A stretch of 64,000 nt of DNA from Helicobacter felistomachi (lineage in GTDB: Bacteria; Campylobacterota; Campylobacteria; Campylobacterales; Helicobacteraceae). Of the stretch, positions 45,120-57,017 are shown piece by piece. The notes beneath the pieces were generated by a model, which had not been told where the DNA came from, made no database searches, and saw only the letters and a program-made list of their open reading frames with translations. Within the stretch, counting starts at the first letter, position 1. Each line of letters starts with the position of its first letter. Location of the stretch: positions 1,054,001-1,118,000 of the forward strand of contig NZ_AP028022.1 in NCBI RefSeq assembly GCF_030296895.1, read 5' to 3'. Position numbers and translations under genes: made by a program.

Positions 45120-45973
45120 ATGGAAGAAGCAATCAGCAATCAGCAATCAGCAAGGCAAGTCAAAGCAAACTTCTAGCACTCTCTTTAGCCCTGTGTTCTC
45201 TTGCCCCTTTAAGCGCAGAGAAAAATGGGGTGTTTGTGGCAGGGGGCTTTCAATATTCTAACTTTAGCGGGACACAAAAGGCAAGCAACCCCGTTCTATA
45301 CCAGGTCTTAGGACAATCAAGCGGGCTAAATGGCAATCTCTTCGGGGCAGATATCCAATTGGGCTACAAACAATTCTTTGGCAAGAAAAAACGCTTTGGC
45401 TTGCGCTACTACGGCTTTTTCAGCGGGCAGGGTGGGCCTGCTTCGTTTAAACAAGCCCTAGAGGATGAAAATGGCAACTCTTTTTGGGCGACCACCAAGC
45501 AACAAGCCGCAAATCTCTTTTATGGTGTGGGCATCGATGCGCTCTTTAACTTCTATGAAAAGAAAAACAAGAGCTTTGGCGTGTTGGCGGGTGTAATGGT
45601 CGGGGGGAGTAGCTGGCTGATGGGCAAGGGCTCTATCGATGGGCAATGCGCTTGGAGCAAGGACAATGGGCAATGCACGAGCATGAACAACTACTTTCAA
45701 GAGCGTGCGCAGTTTTTTAACACCGATGAAGGGTTTAAGGGCAGTTTCACGCCCACCCATGTGCAAGTTTTGGTAAATCTTGGTTTTAGGGCGAACTTCA
45801 GCAAACATCAGGGCTTTGAGCTTGGCGTGCGTATCCCCACCATGAACGACCCCTATTTGACCCTCACGCGGACAGAAGACTACGCTGAACTGGGTGTGAA
45901 AAAGGGCGATGCCATCGCCATTAGGTTTAGGCGCAACATCGCCATTTACGCCAATTATGTGATCAACTTTTAA
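45120..45973 (+). CDS. Hop-type outer-membrane protein, out of frame at a heptanucleotide repeat
   Basis: The body of the gene encodes a Helicobacter outer-membrane protein (HP_OMP-like): signal peptide KLLALSLALCSLAPLSA, mature start EKNGVFVAGGFQYSNF, strand-rich sequence (LFGADIQLGYKQFFG) and C-terminal strand ending IYANYVINF. The frame from ATG 45120 stops after 18 codons because of three copies of GCAATCA at 45129-45149. One or four copies would put the ATG in frame with the signal peptide. No ATG, GTG or TTG exists in the body frame between the stop at 45101 and the signal peptide. As sequenced the gene is OFF. Confidence 0.8.
45129..45149 (+). repeat. Heptanucleotide repeat (GCAATCA)x3 at signal peptide
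   Basis: Three perfect tandem copies of GCAATCA are followed by a partial GCAA. They lie directly after the start codon region of the outer-membrane protein gene and decide its frame. Confidence 0.95.
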
Positions 45974-46041
45974 CCATCAAGCGGCGGGAGCTATCCGGTT
46001 GGGTTATTTTCTGCTAAATGGTTTTTTAGCTAAATTTTTGA

Positions 46042-46078
46042 CCAAACGTTAACCAAAAGTTAACAAAAAAACTCTAAA
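46042..46078 (+). promoter_or_regulatory. Promoter region of hpaA with tandem 11-bp repeats
   Basis: ACCAAACGTTA and ACCAAAAGTTA lie in direct tandem, placing GTTAAC at 46048-46053 and 46059-46064, one helical turn apart. A -10-like TAAAAT (46074-46079) follows. The position in the -35 region suggests an operator for an unknown regulator. Confidence 0.5.
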
Positions 46079-46127
46079 ATGCGTGCCCATGTTTGCATTT
46101 CACAATCTCAAATTTTAAAGGAAGTTT

Positions 46128-46895
46128 ATGCGGAAAATGACAAAAGGGATTTTATTATCATTAGTGGGGGTGTCGCTTGCACTTTCAGGCTGTGCCACAG
46201 ACACGGGAACAAAACCTACAAGCAATCAAGCCAAAAAACAAGCGGTGGCAAAAAGTGCTACCCCCTTAAACTTTAACTACCCTGTCAACATTGAGCAAGA
46301 GGCCTCCAACAACCACACCATCGCGATCCTAGCCCCCAACATCCAAGCGGGGGAAAATGTCCAGCCCTACATTGACCAATTCCAAAGCGCATTGGTGAAA
46401 CAAGTCCAAGAAATCCTAGAGAAAAAGGGTTACCACATCATCCACCTAGCAGATGCGCAAAATTTAACAGCCGATCAAAAAATGAATATCTCCTCCATTT
46501 TAAAAATTAGGGGATGGATGGGGATTTTAGAGGACGCGGACATGAACACAGAAAACCCCGAGGACACCAAGATGAACGGCACAGTGGATCAAAGCGCGGG
46601 GGCTGTGATCTTTAAATTCTTTGAGCCCAAAACAGGACGCACCACACACAACTTTGCCATCAATGTGGGCGCACAGCGAGCAATTGTCTATTTTTATTCC
46701 CGCCAAACGACAAATTCAGGGGGATTTGCAGGTGCGAACTTAGAGGGTGTCAGTGAGCTAGACAAGAATCATAAAGATGCTGTCCACAAGATCCTTGATA
46801 AAATGTATGGGGTTGTGGTGAAAAAGTTAGTGCACTGGGTGACAAACACCAATTTAGAGCAATACAGAAACGCGATCGACAAAATCAAAAAGTAG
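46128..46895 (+). CDS. hpaA: HpaA-family outer-membrane lipoprotein
   Basis: This is the neuraminyllactose-binding haemagglutinin (NLBH) family, surface or flagellar-sheath lipoproteins implicated in adhesion. The 255 residues start MRKMTKGILLSLVGVSLA with lipobox LSGC. Diagnostic core sequence includes NHTIAILAPNIQAGENV and QEILEKKGYHIIHL. The ATG at 46128 has AAAGGAAG upstream. It lies behind the outer-membrane protein gene but has its own promoter. Confidence 0.94.
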   Translation: MRKMTKGILLSLVGVSLALSGCATDTGTKPTSNQAKKQAVAKSATPLNFNYPVNIEQEASNNHTIAILAPNIQAGENVQPYIDQFQSALVKQVQEILEKKGYHIIHLADAQNLTADQKMNISSILKIRGWMGILEDADMNTENPEDTKMNGTVDQSAGAVIFKFFEPKTGRTTHNFAINVGAQRAIVYFYSRQTTNSGGFAGANLEGVSELDKNHKDAVHKILDKMYGVVVKKLVHWVTNTNLEQYRNAIDKIKK

Positions 46896-47212
46896 GCATT
46901 GTACAGGCGGGTTAGAGCAACCCCTAATCTCGCCAAAGAGCCACGCCTACGCTCCTGGGCTTGCTTTCTTGCCTTTTGGTGCTGGTTTGGTGAGGTCTGC
47001 CTCTCTTATAACCCCATCAACCAACCTCTACAAAGCTGTGGTTGTTGCTGTGCATTTGCTCCATCTAGCCTATTCCTAATTAAAAGTGCCGTTTTATCTT
47101 TTAGTTTTTAAAAAGTGGGCATGGTGGGTGCTTTTATATAAGTTCCCTCACAAAGGGGTAAGCGTTGATCTAGTGAAAACCACACGCGCGCAAGGCAATG
47201 TAGGCGTTGCGC
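46896..47212. other. Intergenic stretch downstream of hpaA
   Basis: There is a small inverted repeat GGGTT-AGAGC-AACCC just after the hpaA stop, without a clear T-run. I see no gene or RNA otherwise. Confidence 0.4.
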
Positions 47213-47616
47213 TTATAGTGTAGTTTTCCTTATAACCCCCCGCTCTTGTAGGCTGGGGGTAGCAAGGGGCTTTTTCTGGGCTTTGTCTTTGAGGGGTTTG
47301 GTGTGGATTTGAGCGATAAAATCGGGATGGGATTTAATAAAACTTAGATAATTTTCAAAGAGTGCGGGGTTGTAAAAATAGATTTCTCTCGTTTGCACTT
47401 CTCTTAAATGCGTAAAGGCGTTTTTAAGGTCCTGCTCAATCGCGCGCATATTGGCCACTTCACAGCTGAATAGATAGCTATAAGCATTCTCTTGGGATTG
47501 CCCCGTGAGGCTATTGTATTCCTTAAGCCGCCTTTTTAGGTCGTTGGTGATGCCGATTTTGCACTTGCTAGGCTCTAGATTAGATTGGACGATGTAGAAA
47601 GCACTCTTTTAGGCAT
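47213..47616 (-). pseudogene. GIY-YIG / T5orf172-like nuclease-domain protein, frameshifted
   Basis: From ATG 47616 (MPK) one extra A in the A4 run would give KSAFYIVQSN, then KCKIGITNDLKRRLKEYNSL, which has the FYI...KIGIT...RLKEYN pattern of GIY-YIG-like domains. The frame then runs on through CEVANMRAIEQDLKNAF to the stop at 47213. As sequenced the start frame stops early. The intact product would be about 134 residues. It could be a mobile-element or phage-derived gene. Confidence 0.6.
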
Positions 47617-47730
47617 GGGGCTTTCCTAAAAGTCTGCAAAGGGGCATTTTAACATAGGGAAAGCCGCTTTTTAGTTTCAAAAATCCTTACTAACCCTAAT
47701 CTATCCATCATAAGGATAGTGTAGAGATTT

Positions 47731-48234
47731 TTAAACTAGCATAATGCCTTCGCCTTTAGCCCTTAAAGCTTCTTGCACCTTTTCATACCACTTAAGAATG
47801 ATTTGTGAAGTTTCTGCCCCCGGGCTTATGCATTTGTTTAAGGTGCCCCTTCCTTGTGGGATTGTCTGCCCTTCGCTTGCCCAAGCCAAGATTCTAACGG
47901 GTCGCCTATAATGCATCCAATCCACTAGGGGGTTTTCTTTTTCAGTGATGAACAGAGCGCGATCTTTTCTAATGTCATACGCTCCACCAATGACTTGCGT
48001 GAGCGCAACAAGTTGTTGCCCATGTTTGATCGCCACAATGTCATTCACCCGCATCACTTCTAAGAAGTCTCTAATTTGCCCTTTCTTCTCTTCCCAATCC
48101 GCCAAACCAATGAAGCTATATTTTTCTAAAATTTGACGCACATCTAGGACACTCCATGCCTCTTGCATATGTTGCTGACTAAGTTGCATGTGCCAAAATT
48201 CTTGAAAAGGAATGTCTGAAACATCTACGACCAT
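47731..48234 (-). CDS. Uncharacterised protein, EVE/PUA-like features
   Basis: The 167-residue product starts at ATG 48234 behind AGGAGG and six Ts. The segment VNDIVAIKHGQQLVALTQVI followed by WMHYRRPVRILAW recalls EVE/PUA-like or McrB-type modified-DNA-binding domains, where a small barrel reports on a ligand. No nuclease or GTPase partner is next to it. The assignment is tentative; it may be the specificity part of a lost restriction system or a standalone protein. Confidence 0.65.
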   Translation of the reverse strand: MVVDVSDIPFQEFWHMQLSQQHMQEAWSVLDVRQILEKYSFIGLADWEEKKGQIRDFLEVMRVNDIVAIKHGQQLVALTQVIGGAYDIRKDRALFITEKENPLVDWMHYRRPVRILAWASEGQTIPQGRGTLNKCISPGAETSQIILKWYEKVQEALRAKGEGIMLV

Positions 48235-48385
48235 AAAAAACCTCCTAATTTTGTATTCGGGTATCATAACACAAAAGACTAAAGATTATCTTACACAAAA
48301 AATGAGACAAGCGGAAAGAAAACTTTATAGAAACTAAAGAAAAAAATTGAGTAACCGTGGAATCAAGAAAAAATATCTAACAACT

Positions 48386-48502
48386 CCCCCGCATCACCCT
48401 ACTTTCCCACACTTGAAAAGCGCAGTATCATCGGCGTAAGAGAGCTTGACTTCCAGGTTCGGGATGGGGCTGGGTATTTCCTCTCTTCTAGGGACACGGG
48501 AA
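48386..48502 (-). rRNA. rrf: 5S ribosomal RNA
   Basis: The minus strand contains the 5S core CCCAGCCCCATCCCGAACC and complementary ends (CCCGTGTCCC and the matching 3' side). Length is about 117 bases. It follows the 23S gene in the same direction with no 16S or tRNA in between. Confidence 0.93.
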
Positions 48503-48525
48503 AAGCGAAGCTTTTTAAGGCTTTC

Positions 48526-48551
48526 GGTTCTCTTAAAGTTTTAAGAGAGCC
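48526..48551. repeat. Inverted repeat in 23S-5S spacer
   Basis: GGTTCTCTTAAA pairs with the following TTAAGAGAGCC around a very short loop. It is likely a processing or structural hairpin in the precursor transcript upstream of 5S. Confidence 0.55.
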
Positions 48552-48735
48552 TAGGGTTACGCCCTTGTCTTAAGGACTGAGCTTCGATTATTCTAAGTTA
48601 AACTCCTAGAACAATCAAGGATGGCTCAAGTTAAAACTAAGCCATCCCTAAAATAAAAACGCCATTCTAGCATTTTTATTTAAAAAAGCAAACTTAAAAA
48701 GCAACGCTTTAAATCAATAACCTATGTTGGTCTAT

Positions 48736-48764
48736 CTACAAAGCCCCATTACACTCAATAAGGC
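48736..48764. repeat. 3' arm of 23S precursor processing stem
   Basis: CTACAAAGCC and ACTCAATAAGGC here are exact reverse complements of GGCTTTGTAG and GCCTTATTGAGT at 51715-51747. The two arms bracket the 23S gene and would form a long RNase III-type stem. Confidence 0.8.
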
Positions 48765-48769
48765 AGTGA

Positions 48770-51668
<2,899 letters not shown>

Positions 51669-51714
51669 TTGCCACTCTAGCATATCCGCTAGAGCGTTGC
51701 ATAAGAGCCACACC

Positions 51715-51747
51715 GCCTTATTGAGTATAATTCTTTTGGCTTTGTAG
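51715..51747. repeat. 5' arm of 23S precursor processing stem
   Basis: This is the partner of the arm at 48736-48764, with 12-bp and 10-bp perfect segments. Its position means the promoter must lie beyond 51747. Confidence 0.8.
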
Positions 51748-51757
51748 TTTTTACCTT

Positions 51758-51786
51758 TACATAGGCTATTGACAATAAAAAGTCAA
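51758..51786 (-). promoter_or_regulatory. Promoter of the 23S-5S operon
   Basis: On the minus strand TTGACT (51786-51781) and TATGTA (51763-51758) are separated by 17 bases. They lie just outside the processing stem, where the rRNA promoter is expected. Confidence 0.5.
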
Positions 51787-52003
51787 ATAACACGCTTTTA
51801 AGATTGACGCTTTAGAAAAAAGTTTTCACCTTTTCGATGTAAGCTTTCTTAGAAGCAAAACGCAATACTAGCGGTTTGGAGCTTAAGGGGAGCTGAAAGA
51901 TTGGGGGGTTAAAGAGATTTAAGCAAAAAACCCAGTCAAATTTAGTCTATTTGCCAAATAAAAGACCACCTATGTCAAAACCTAGAGTATAGGTTTGTTG
52001 GGG

Positions 52004-52159
52004 TTAAGAGTTGTTACCCCTAAGCAAGTCGTTAAGCCTATCTATGTGGCTGCCGAGTTGTTGCAATTCTTTGGTGATTTCCTCCAACTCTTGCTCGACT
52101 TTAGACAAGCCCGTTTCTACTTCATCAAAAAGCTCATTGACATTATTGTAGTCGTTCAT
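52004..52159 (-). CDS. Small coiled-coil protein downstream of carA
   Basis: The 51-residue product (MNDYNNVNELFDEVETGLSK and on to DRLNDLLRGNNS) is a single strongly heptad-patterned helix. It starts 17 bases inside carA, so it is translated from the same message. A longer frame in this register would lie within carA and is rejected. Function is unknown. Confidence 0.65.
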   Translation of the reverse strand: MNDYNNVNELFDEVETGLSKVEQELEEITKELQQLGSHIDRLNDLLRGNNS

Positions 52160-53270
52160 GCTGCACCACCTTTTTAAATTCTTCAAAGATATACGATCCA
52201 TCGTGAGGACCGGGGCTGGCCTCTGGATGGTGTTGTATCGAAAGGATTGGGGCGTTTTTATAGCGCACGCCCTCAATGGTGTGATCGAACAAATTTTTAT
52301 GCGTGATCGTGGCGATTTTGGCAATGCTCTCAGGCACGCAGTAGTTGTGGTTTTGCGCACTGACCTCGATTTGTCCGGTTTGTAAGTTGAGTACCGGGTG
52401 ATTGCTCCCATGATGTCCGAATTTGAGTTTATAAGTGGGGTAGCCATGCGCAATGCTTAAAAGCTGATGCCCTAGACAAATGCCTAGCATGGGGATTTGT
52501 TCTTGGATTAAAAGGCTGATTTCATGGATCACGCTTTTTAAGCGCAAAGGATCGCCCGGTCCATTAGAGAGTAAAACACCTACAATCTCACCCTTTTTGT
52601 AGGTCTCTATGAGCGTTTGTGCCTTGGTGTCGTGGGCGAAACACACAGGCTTTAGCCCCATTTGGGCTAAGTTGTTTAGAATGTTGGTTTTTACACCTAA
52701 ATCCAAAACCCCGATGGTGCTTGTGAGCGTGGGGGTTTGGTAGTCTAAAATCTTAAAATCAAAAGTGCCTTGCGTGTGGGCTTGTTTGTGGCTTAGAGGA
52801 GGGATTAAATACTGCTTGGCAATGCTTTTAGAGGATTGCAGTAACTTTTGCAATTCTTGCTTATCTAGCCCATCGGTGGAAACCACCACGCCCATCGCTC
52901 CCTCATCTCTTAGCATGCCCACTAAAGCCCTTGTGTCTAGGCCACTCACGCCCAAGACCCCGTGCTGTTGCAAAAATGCACCCAAACTCTGTCTAGCTCT
53001 AAAGTTAGAATAAAGACTTGGAGTGTGGCGCACTAAAACGCCCGCACAAAAGCTGTTTGGCGACTCGCGATCTTGCTCGTTTGCCCCCACCACGCCCACT
53101 TCAGGCGTGCTAAAGACCACAAACTGCCCTCTGTAGCTCGGATCGCTGATGACTTCTTCATACCCGCTCATGGCGGTGTTAAACACCGCCTCGCCGGCCA
53201 CAACCCCCCTAGCTCCAAAACTCTGCCCCTCTAAAAACAGACCATTTTCGAAGTAAAGCGTGGCCTTCAT
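52143..53270 (-). CDS. carA: Carbamoyl-phosphate synthase small subunit
   Basis: CarA is the glutaminase subunit that supplies ammonia to CarB for arginine and pyrimidine synthesis. The 375 residues have the N-terminal LYFENGLFLEGQSFGARG, GYEEVISDPSYRGQ, and the class I amidotransferase triad in GICLGHQLL and QHHPEASPGP. It overlaps the DUF507 gene upstream by four bases. Confidence 0.96.
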   Translation of the reverse strand: MKATLYFENGLFLEGQSFGARGVVAGEAVFNTAMSGYEEVISDPSYRGQFVVFSTPEVGVVGANEQDRESPNSFCAGVLVRHTPSLYSNFRARQSLGAFLQQHGVLGVSGLDTRALVGMLRDEGAMGVVVSTDGLDKQELQKLLQSSKSIAKQYLIPPLSHKQAHTQGTFDFKILDYQTPTLTSTIGVLDLGVKTNILNNLAQMGLKPVCFAHDTKAQTLIETYKKGEIVGVLLSNGPGDPLRLKSVIHEISLLIQEQIPMLGICLGHQLLSIAHGYPTYKLKFGHHGSNHPVLNLQTGQIEVSAQNHNYCVPESIAKIATITHKNLFDHTIEGVRYKNAPILSIQHHPEASPGPHDGSYIFEEFKKVVQHERLQ

Positions 53271-53818
53271 AGAAACCCCTTGCGTCTTAACTCATCCTCA
53301 TACATGCGCTCAAAGACAAGTTCATACTCATCGCTGCCGATGGGGAGCTTGCGCTTGTAGTGCTTGATCTTTTCGCTCACCTCGGTTTCCACACTCTCAT
53401 AAAGTTTGGCATAGGTGTCTATGGATTTAAAAATCACATTGCGGATACGATTCTCCGACACCGAAAACATGATTAAATCCTCGTCCAAAACCTTTTCTAG
53501 AATCTTGTGGGCAAGCAGATTGCAGCGGTCCTCCCAACCCAAAGCAAAGCCCCTTTCAAGGGCGACCTGTTTTTTAAATAACCAAAACAAACTCCTCTCA
53601 TCCATACGCATGAAGTCTATCTCATCTAGGTTTTCCTCAAGTAAATCCCGTACGCGGTTGTCAATCGCGCTCTCTTGGCTGACATGCTCTTGCAACACGC
53701 CATGCGTGATTTGGGTGAGCGTTTCTAAAGATCCCTTTAGCTCCAAAAGGGGGGATTGGACTAAATCTTGGGTGATTTTGTTAACGATGTAACGGACATG
53801 GTTAGGTTTTAGTCTCAT
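53267..53818 (-). CDS. DUF507 family protein
   Basis: The 183-residue helical, charged protein (MRLKPNHVRYIVNKITQDL, LFWLFKKQVALERGFALGWEDR, YEDELRRKGFL) belongs to DUF507, an uncharacterised family of this bacterial group. It precedes carA in one unit through an ATGA overlap. Confidence 0.83.
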   Translation of the reverse strand: MRLKPNHVRYIVNKITQDLVQSPLLELKGSLETLTQITHGVLQEHVSQESAIDNRVRDLLEENLDEIDFMRMDERSLFWLFKKQVALERGFALGWEDRCNLLAHKILEKVLDEDLIMFSVSENRIRNVIFKSIDTYAKLYESVETEVSEKIKHYKRKLPIGSDEYELVFERMYEDELRRKGFL

Positions 53819-53949
53819 TTTTTGCCCTAGCTTGTTTTAAGTTAAACTCCATTCTAACATAATCTAAATTGACATAGTCCCAAATAGCCAAAACAGGGGG
53901 ATAAAAGCACCGCTTTAATATCCTCAAGACTTGCCTATTGAAGCAGGTC
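53819..53949. other. Spacer upstream of the DUF507-carA unit
   Basis: This AT-rich spacer should hold the promoter of the DUF507-carA unit, but I see no convincing box. It ends at the start of a decayed tnpB. Confidence 0.35.
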
Positions 53950-54900
53950 TTACAGTCTCCCCTCTAAGAGTGGAATCCTCCACACTCATGTACTGATGAT
54001 TGCGTTTACATTTCTATCTAGTCCGGCTCTACAAGGCTCGCATTGAAAAACCCTATCTTTTAGATTCGAGCTTTCTTTAACACGTCCACAATCAAAACAG
54101 GTTTTAGACCTAGGAACAAAAGCATCTCTTTTAAAAAATATAGCTTAATGACCTTGATTTTTGTGCTAGGACGGTCTTGAACTCATCACAAGTCTCGTAG
54201 TTTTGCATGAGACCTTTTAGCTTACGCACCCCACATTTTAGTACTTTGTATATTGAAACACCCTATGAAAATGTAGCTGCATTATTTGGCAAAGCTGCTA
54301 GCAAATTTATAAAAATTTGTCCTCAAAACCTTAGTTTTTCTGTGTACGTGGCCACTCCCTTATTTCTTAGATAGAGATTGAGAGTAAGTCTGGTAAGTCT
54401 GAATCAAAGGCAAATATTTTGTTTGGTAAGCTAACGGCTCGTTCCCCATGCTTTAGTGCCTGCGGACTTGAACTTATCCTCTGCTCCACACGCAAGATGC
54501 AAGAAATGATCGCCTAGATGATCTCCTAGTGGTTAAAGCCTTAGGTTTGCTTACAAGACTGTAGATTTTGACAAGCTTAAATCAAGAGCCTTAAGAGAAA
54601 TTACATTGTTTGGATTTTATAGCTTGTTTTCCACTTTCATATAAAGTAAAAGTGAAAGATTCATGCAAACCCACTTTTTTAAATCTAGTCGGTCTGCCCC
54701 GTTTTATAAAAAAGCGTTGGATAGGTTTTGTTATCCTTTCTGTCAACTCTTACAAGGTTCAAAGACTTAGAGTTTTTAAAAAAGGCAAGTGTTTTATCTC
54801 TTTGGTTTAGCATTGTAAGTCTGCAGTAACGCTTGTACAAAATAATACAGTGGCCATAAATGTACTACAGAGACTTAATAGCTATCATCTATCTGTTTCG
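53950..54900 (-). mobile_element. IS605-family tnpB relic
   Basis: Minus-strand fragments in several frames are recognisable as TnpB. From its 5' side they are an N-terminal LYKRYCRL-like piece, QRFFIKRGRPTRFKKVGLHE with SFTFTLYESGKQAIKS, and a zinc-ribbon piece VPRSKTCFDCGRVKE with CRAGLDRNVNA. An imperfect inverted repeat (AAGACTTGC with GCAGGTCTT, about 53927-53952) lies beyond the 3' end. There is no tnpA. The rest of the interval has no recognisable gene. Confidence 0.68.
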
Positions 54901-55059
54901 TTTTGGCTACAAAGCTTTTGTCTGTAAGTGATGCACGTAGCACTGGTTATATCACGATGCCAAATTTTGTAAAATGCAGATGTATTGAGGGCTGCAAAGT
55001 GGGACAAAAGCGTGGTTGGATCTTAAAAGCTTAGGTTAAAAGCTCGCTTAGCTTTCATG

Positions 55060-55068
55060 TGCTAGAAT
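55060..55068 (+). promoter_or_regulatory. Extended -10 promoter for dsbI
   Basis: TGCTAGAAT is an extended -10 element 29 bp before the dsbI ATG. Confidence 0.5.
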
Positions 55069-55097
55069 TGGGTCTCTAATTTTTTTTAAGGGTTGGT

Positions 55098-56800
55098 ATG
55101 CAGGCACGGCGGTTTTACTTTCTTTTTTCTTTGGCGATCATTGCCATCATCGCCTTGCCTGTGGGAATCGCTAATCTCATTTTGGGCTTCATTTACCACG
55201 ACTCGCCCTGCATACAGTGCTGGGGTGAGCGTCAAAGCATGGTTTATGTCGCTTTGGGGGGGTTGTTTGTCCTACGCTATGGGCTTAAGCCTAAATACAT
55301 TGCCATGCTGGTGCTTGTAGTGGCAGGGGGGCTTTACCAAAGTTTTTACCACTCAGGCAACCATGCCCTAGAAGATGTCGGGCAGGGCTTTGCCCTCACG
55401 ATTTTTGGCTTACACACGCAGTTCTGGGCCGAGTTCGTCTTTTGGATGACTTTGTTGGTGTTGGGGGTTTTGTTGTTGAAAGCCCCCAGCTTTGAAACCC
55501 AAGCCCTCCGCAAACTCACCCGCTCTAATCTTTGGGCTTTTGGTATTTTTAGCTTTTTAGTGGCTTCAAACATGATACAAGCGTTCATTTCCACAGGACC
55601 CTTCCCCTATTTAGGGCATGGCGACCCGATCCGCTTTTCATGGCGCATGGCAGAAAATATTTGGAGCACAAGCAACTGGGGGCATATGGGTTTTCCTAGA
55701 AGTTTGGGCAAGCGCATTGTGGATAAACCAATCTTAGCTGAAAGCCCCCATAAATGGGAGGATGACTACCACAAAGCCCCCCTTGAAATCCACAAAAGCT
55801 TACACCTCCTACAAACCCAAATCAGCTCCTTGAAGTTAAATGCCCCCATCAGCGATTTAAATTTTTTAGCCGCCAAAGACACCCCCAAACCGCCAAAGCC
55901 CCTCAACCTAGCTTACTCCAAATCATCAGTGCCGATCTTTTTGGCAAACACAGCGATGGATGCGCCCCTGCCCTAAAACCCCAGCCCTACACCTTTTCGC
56001 CAGAAACTTTTGTGGGCAACAATGCCTTTTTAAAAAACACTTTTCTCATCGCCACGCAAAAAGAGGGGCTGTATGTGGTGGATGAAAAATTGCAAAAAGT
56101 CCTCGCCCACTTAGTGCTAGACAAACATTATGCGGTAACGGTGGAGCACTTCGTGGGGGCGAACATGGTCGGCAACACGATTCGTCTCATGGGGACAAAC
56201 AAGAGTAGTGTAGATGTGATCTACAACCCACAAGCTAAAAACAACTTCGCCAACTTCCTAGAAGGGGCACACCACTTTGACGAGATTGGACGCAACCGCC
56301 TACGTACAAGTCGAGCTTCGACTTACTATATCCTAAGCGCCAGGAGCGATGGCACACACACCTATATGCTCACCGTGCCCAACAAACGCTACAAGCAATT
56401 AATTTTGGTGGGTATGCTCGATCAAGATTTGGGCTTAAGCTCTGAGGCTGTCGTCCGCCCTTTGAAAACCAACCCCCTTAAAAAGGGGCGCACCCTCGGG
56501 GAGTTTTACATCACGGGGCTTGCCTTTTATCAAGGGCGACTCTTCGCTTTGAGCAAGGCCTACAACACCCTTTTAGTCATCAACCCCTACGATGCCACGA
56601 TCATCGATGCCTATGGCCTGCCTGCTAGCGTGCAAAACCCCACCGCTTTAACTTTCGTAGACAACGCCCTGATTGTGAGCGGCTATGCCAACAAGCACGA
56701 CATTTTTTACACACTCGACATTTCTAACTTGTCGCTAGCCTTGCCCCCCGCTGAAAAGCCCACCCTCAAAGCACCCATTTTACAAACGCATGGTTGCTGA
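55098..56800 (+). pseudogene. dsbI: DsbI-type disulfide oxidoreductase with beta-propeller, one-base frameshift
   Basis: The first part is a DsbB/DsbI-like membrane protein: several hydrophobic helices and the CxxC of SPCIQCWGERQ in a periplasmic loop. The second frame (from about 55897, LQIISADLFGKHSDGCAPAL, to 56800) encodes the long periplasmic C-terminal domain (FLIATQKEGLYVVDE, LTFVDNALIVSGYANKHDIF), which looks like a beta-propeller as in H. pylori DsbI. One base missing near 55896 separates them; the first frame ends at 55976. Joined, the product is about 567 residues. Error and true inactivation cannot be told apart here. Confidence 0.78.
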
Positions 56801-57017
56801 GTTTCTCAAAAAGGGCGTGTTGCTCTTGCTCGCTTGCCACAACCAAAGAGAGCTGCAAGCTCGTGTATTTGCCCTGTGCGCTCTTGTTTTTGGTGCACAC
56901 TTGGTATTTTAAGGGGGCGAGCAAATCCGGCAACTCTTCTAAGAGCTCTTCGGGTTTGTGGGTGATGAGGCGGTATTCCCATAAACATGGGTAGCTGATT
57001 GTGCTTTTAGAATCCAT
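56766..57017 (-). CDS. DUF493 (YbeD-like) protein
   Basis: The 83-residue product starts MDSKSTISYPCLWEYRLITH behind GGAG and shows the ferredoxin-like alternating pattern of DUF493/YbeD. In H. pylori the corresponding gene is HP0495, beside ybgC, as here. It overlaps the ybgC stop by 11 bases. Its end also overlaps the dsbI end on the other strand. Confidence 0.85.
   Translation of the reverse strand: MDSKSTISYPCLWEYRLITHKPEELLEELPDLLAPLKYQVCTKNKSAQGKYTSLQLSLVVASEQEQHALFEKLSNHAFVKWVL

Noticed and set aside
45129-45153. CRISPR-like repeat
   Set aside because: Units are 7 bp in direct tandem without spacers; it is a simple sequence repeat. No CRISPR array was seen anywhere in the window.
45079-45261. 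A 60-codon plus-strand frame overlapping the start of the outer-membrane protein gene
   Set aside because: It is an out-of-frame reading through the heptanucleotide repeat and signal-peptide DNA; its sequence is not protein-like.
46899-47111. Plus-strand frame of 70 codons downstream of hpaA
   Set aside because: No ribosome-binding site and a Cys/Trp-rich composition that does not resemble real proteins here.
52160-52453. Longer form of the small coiled-coil protein
   Set aside because: The extra N-terminal part is carA coding DNA in the wrong frame.
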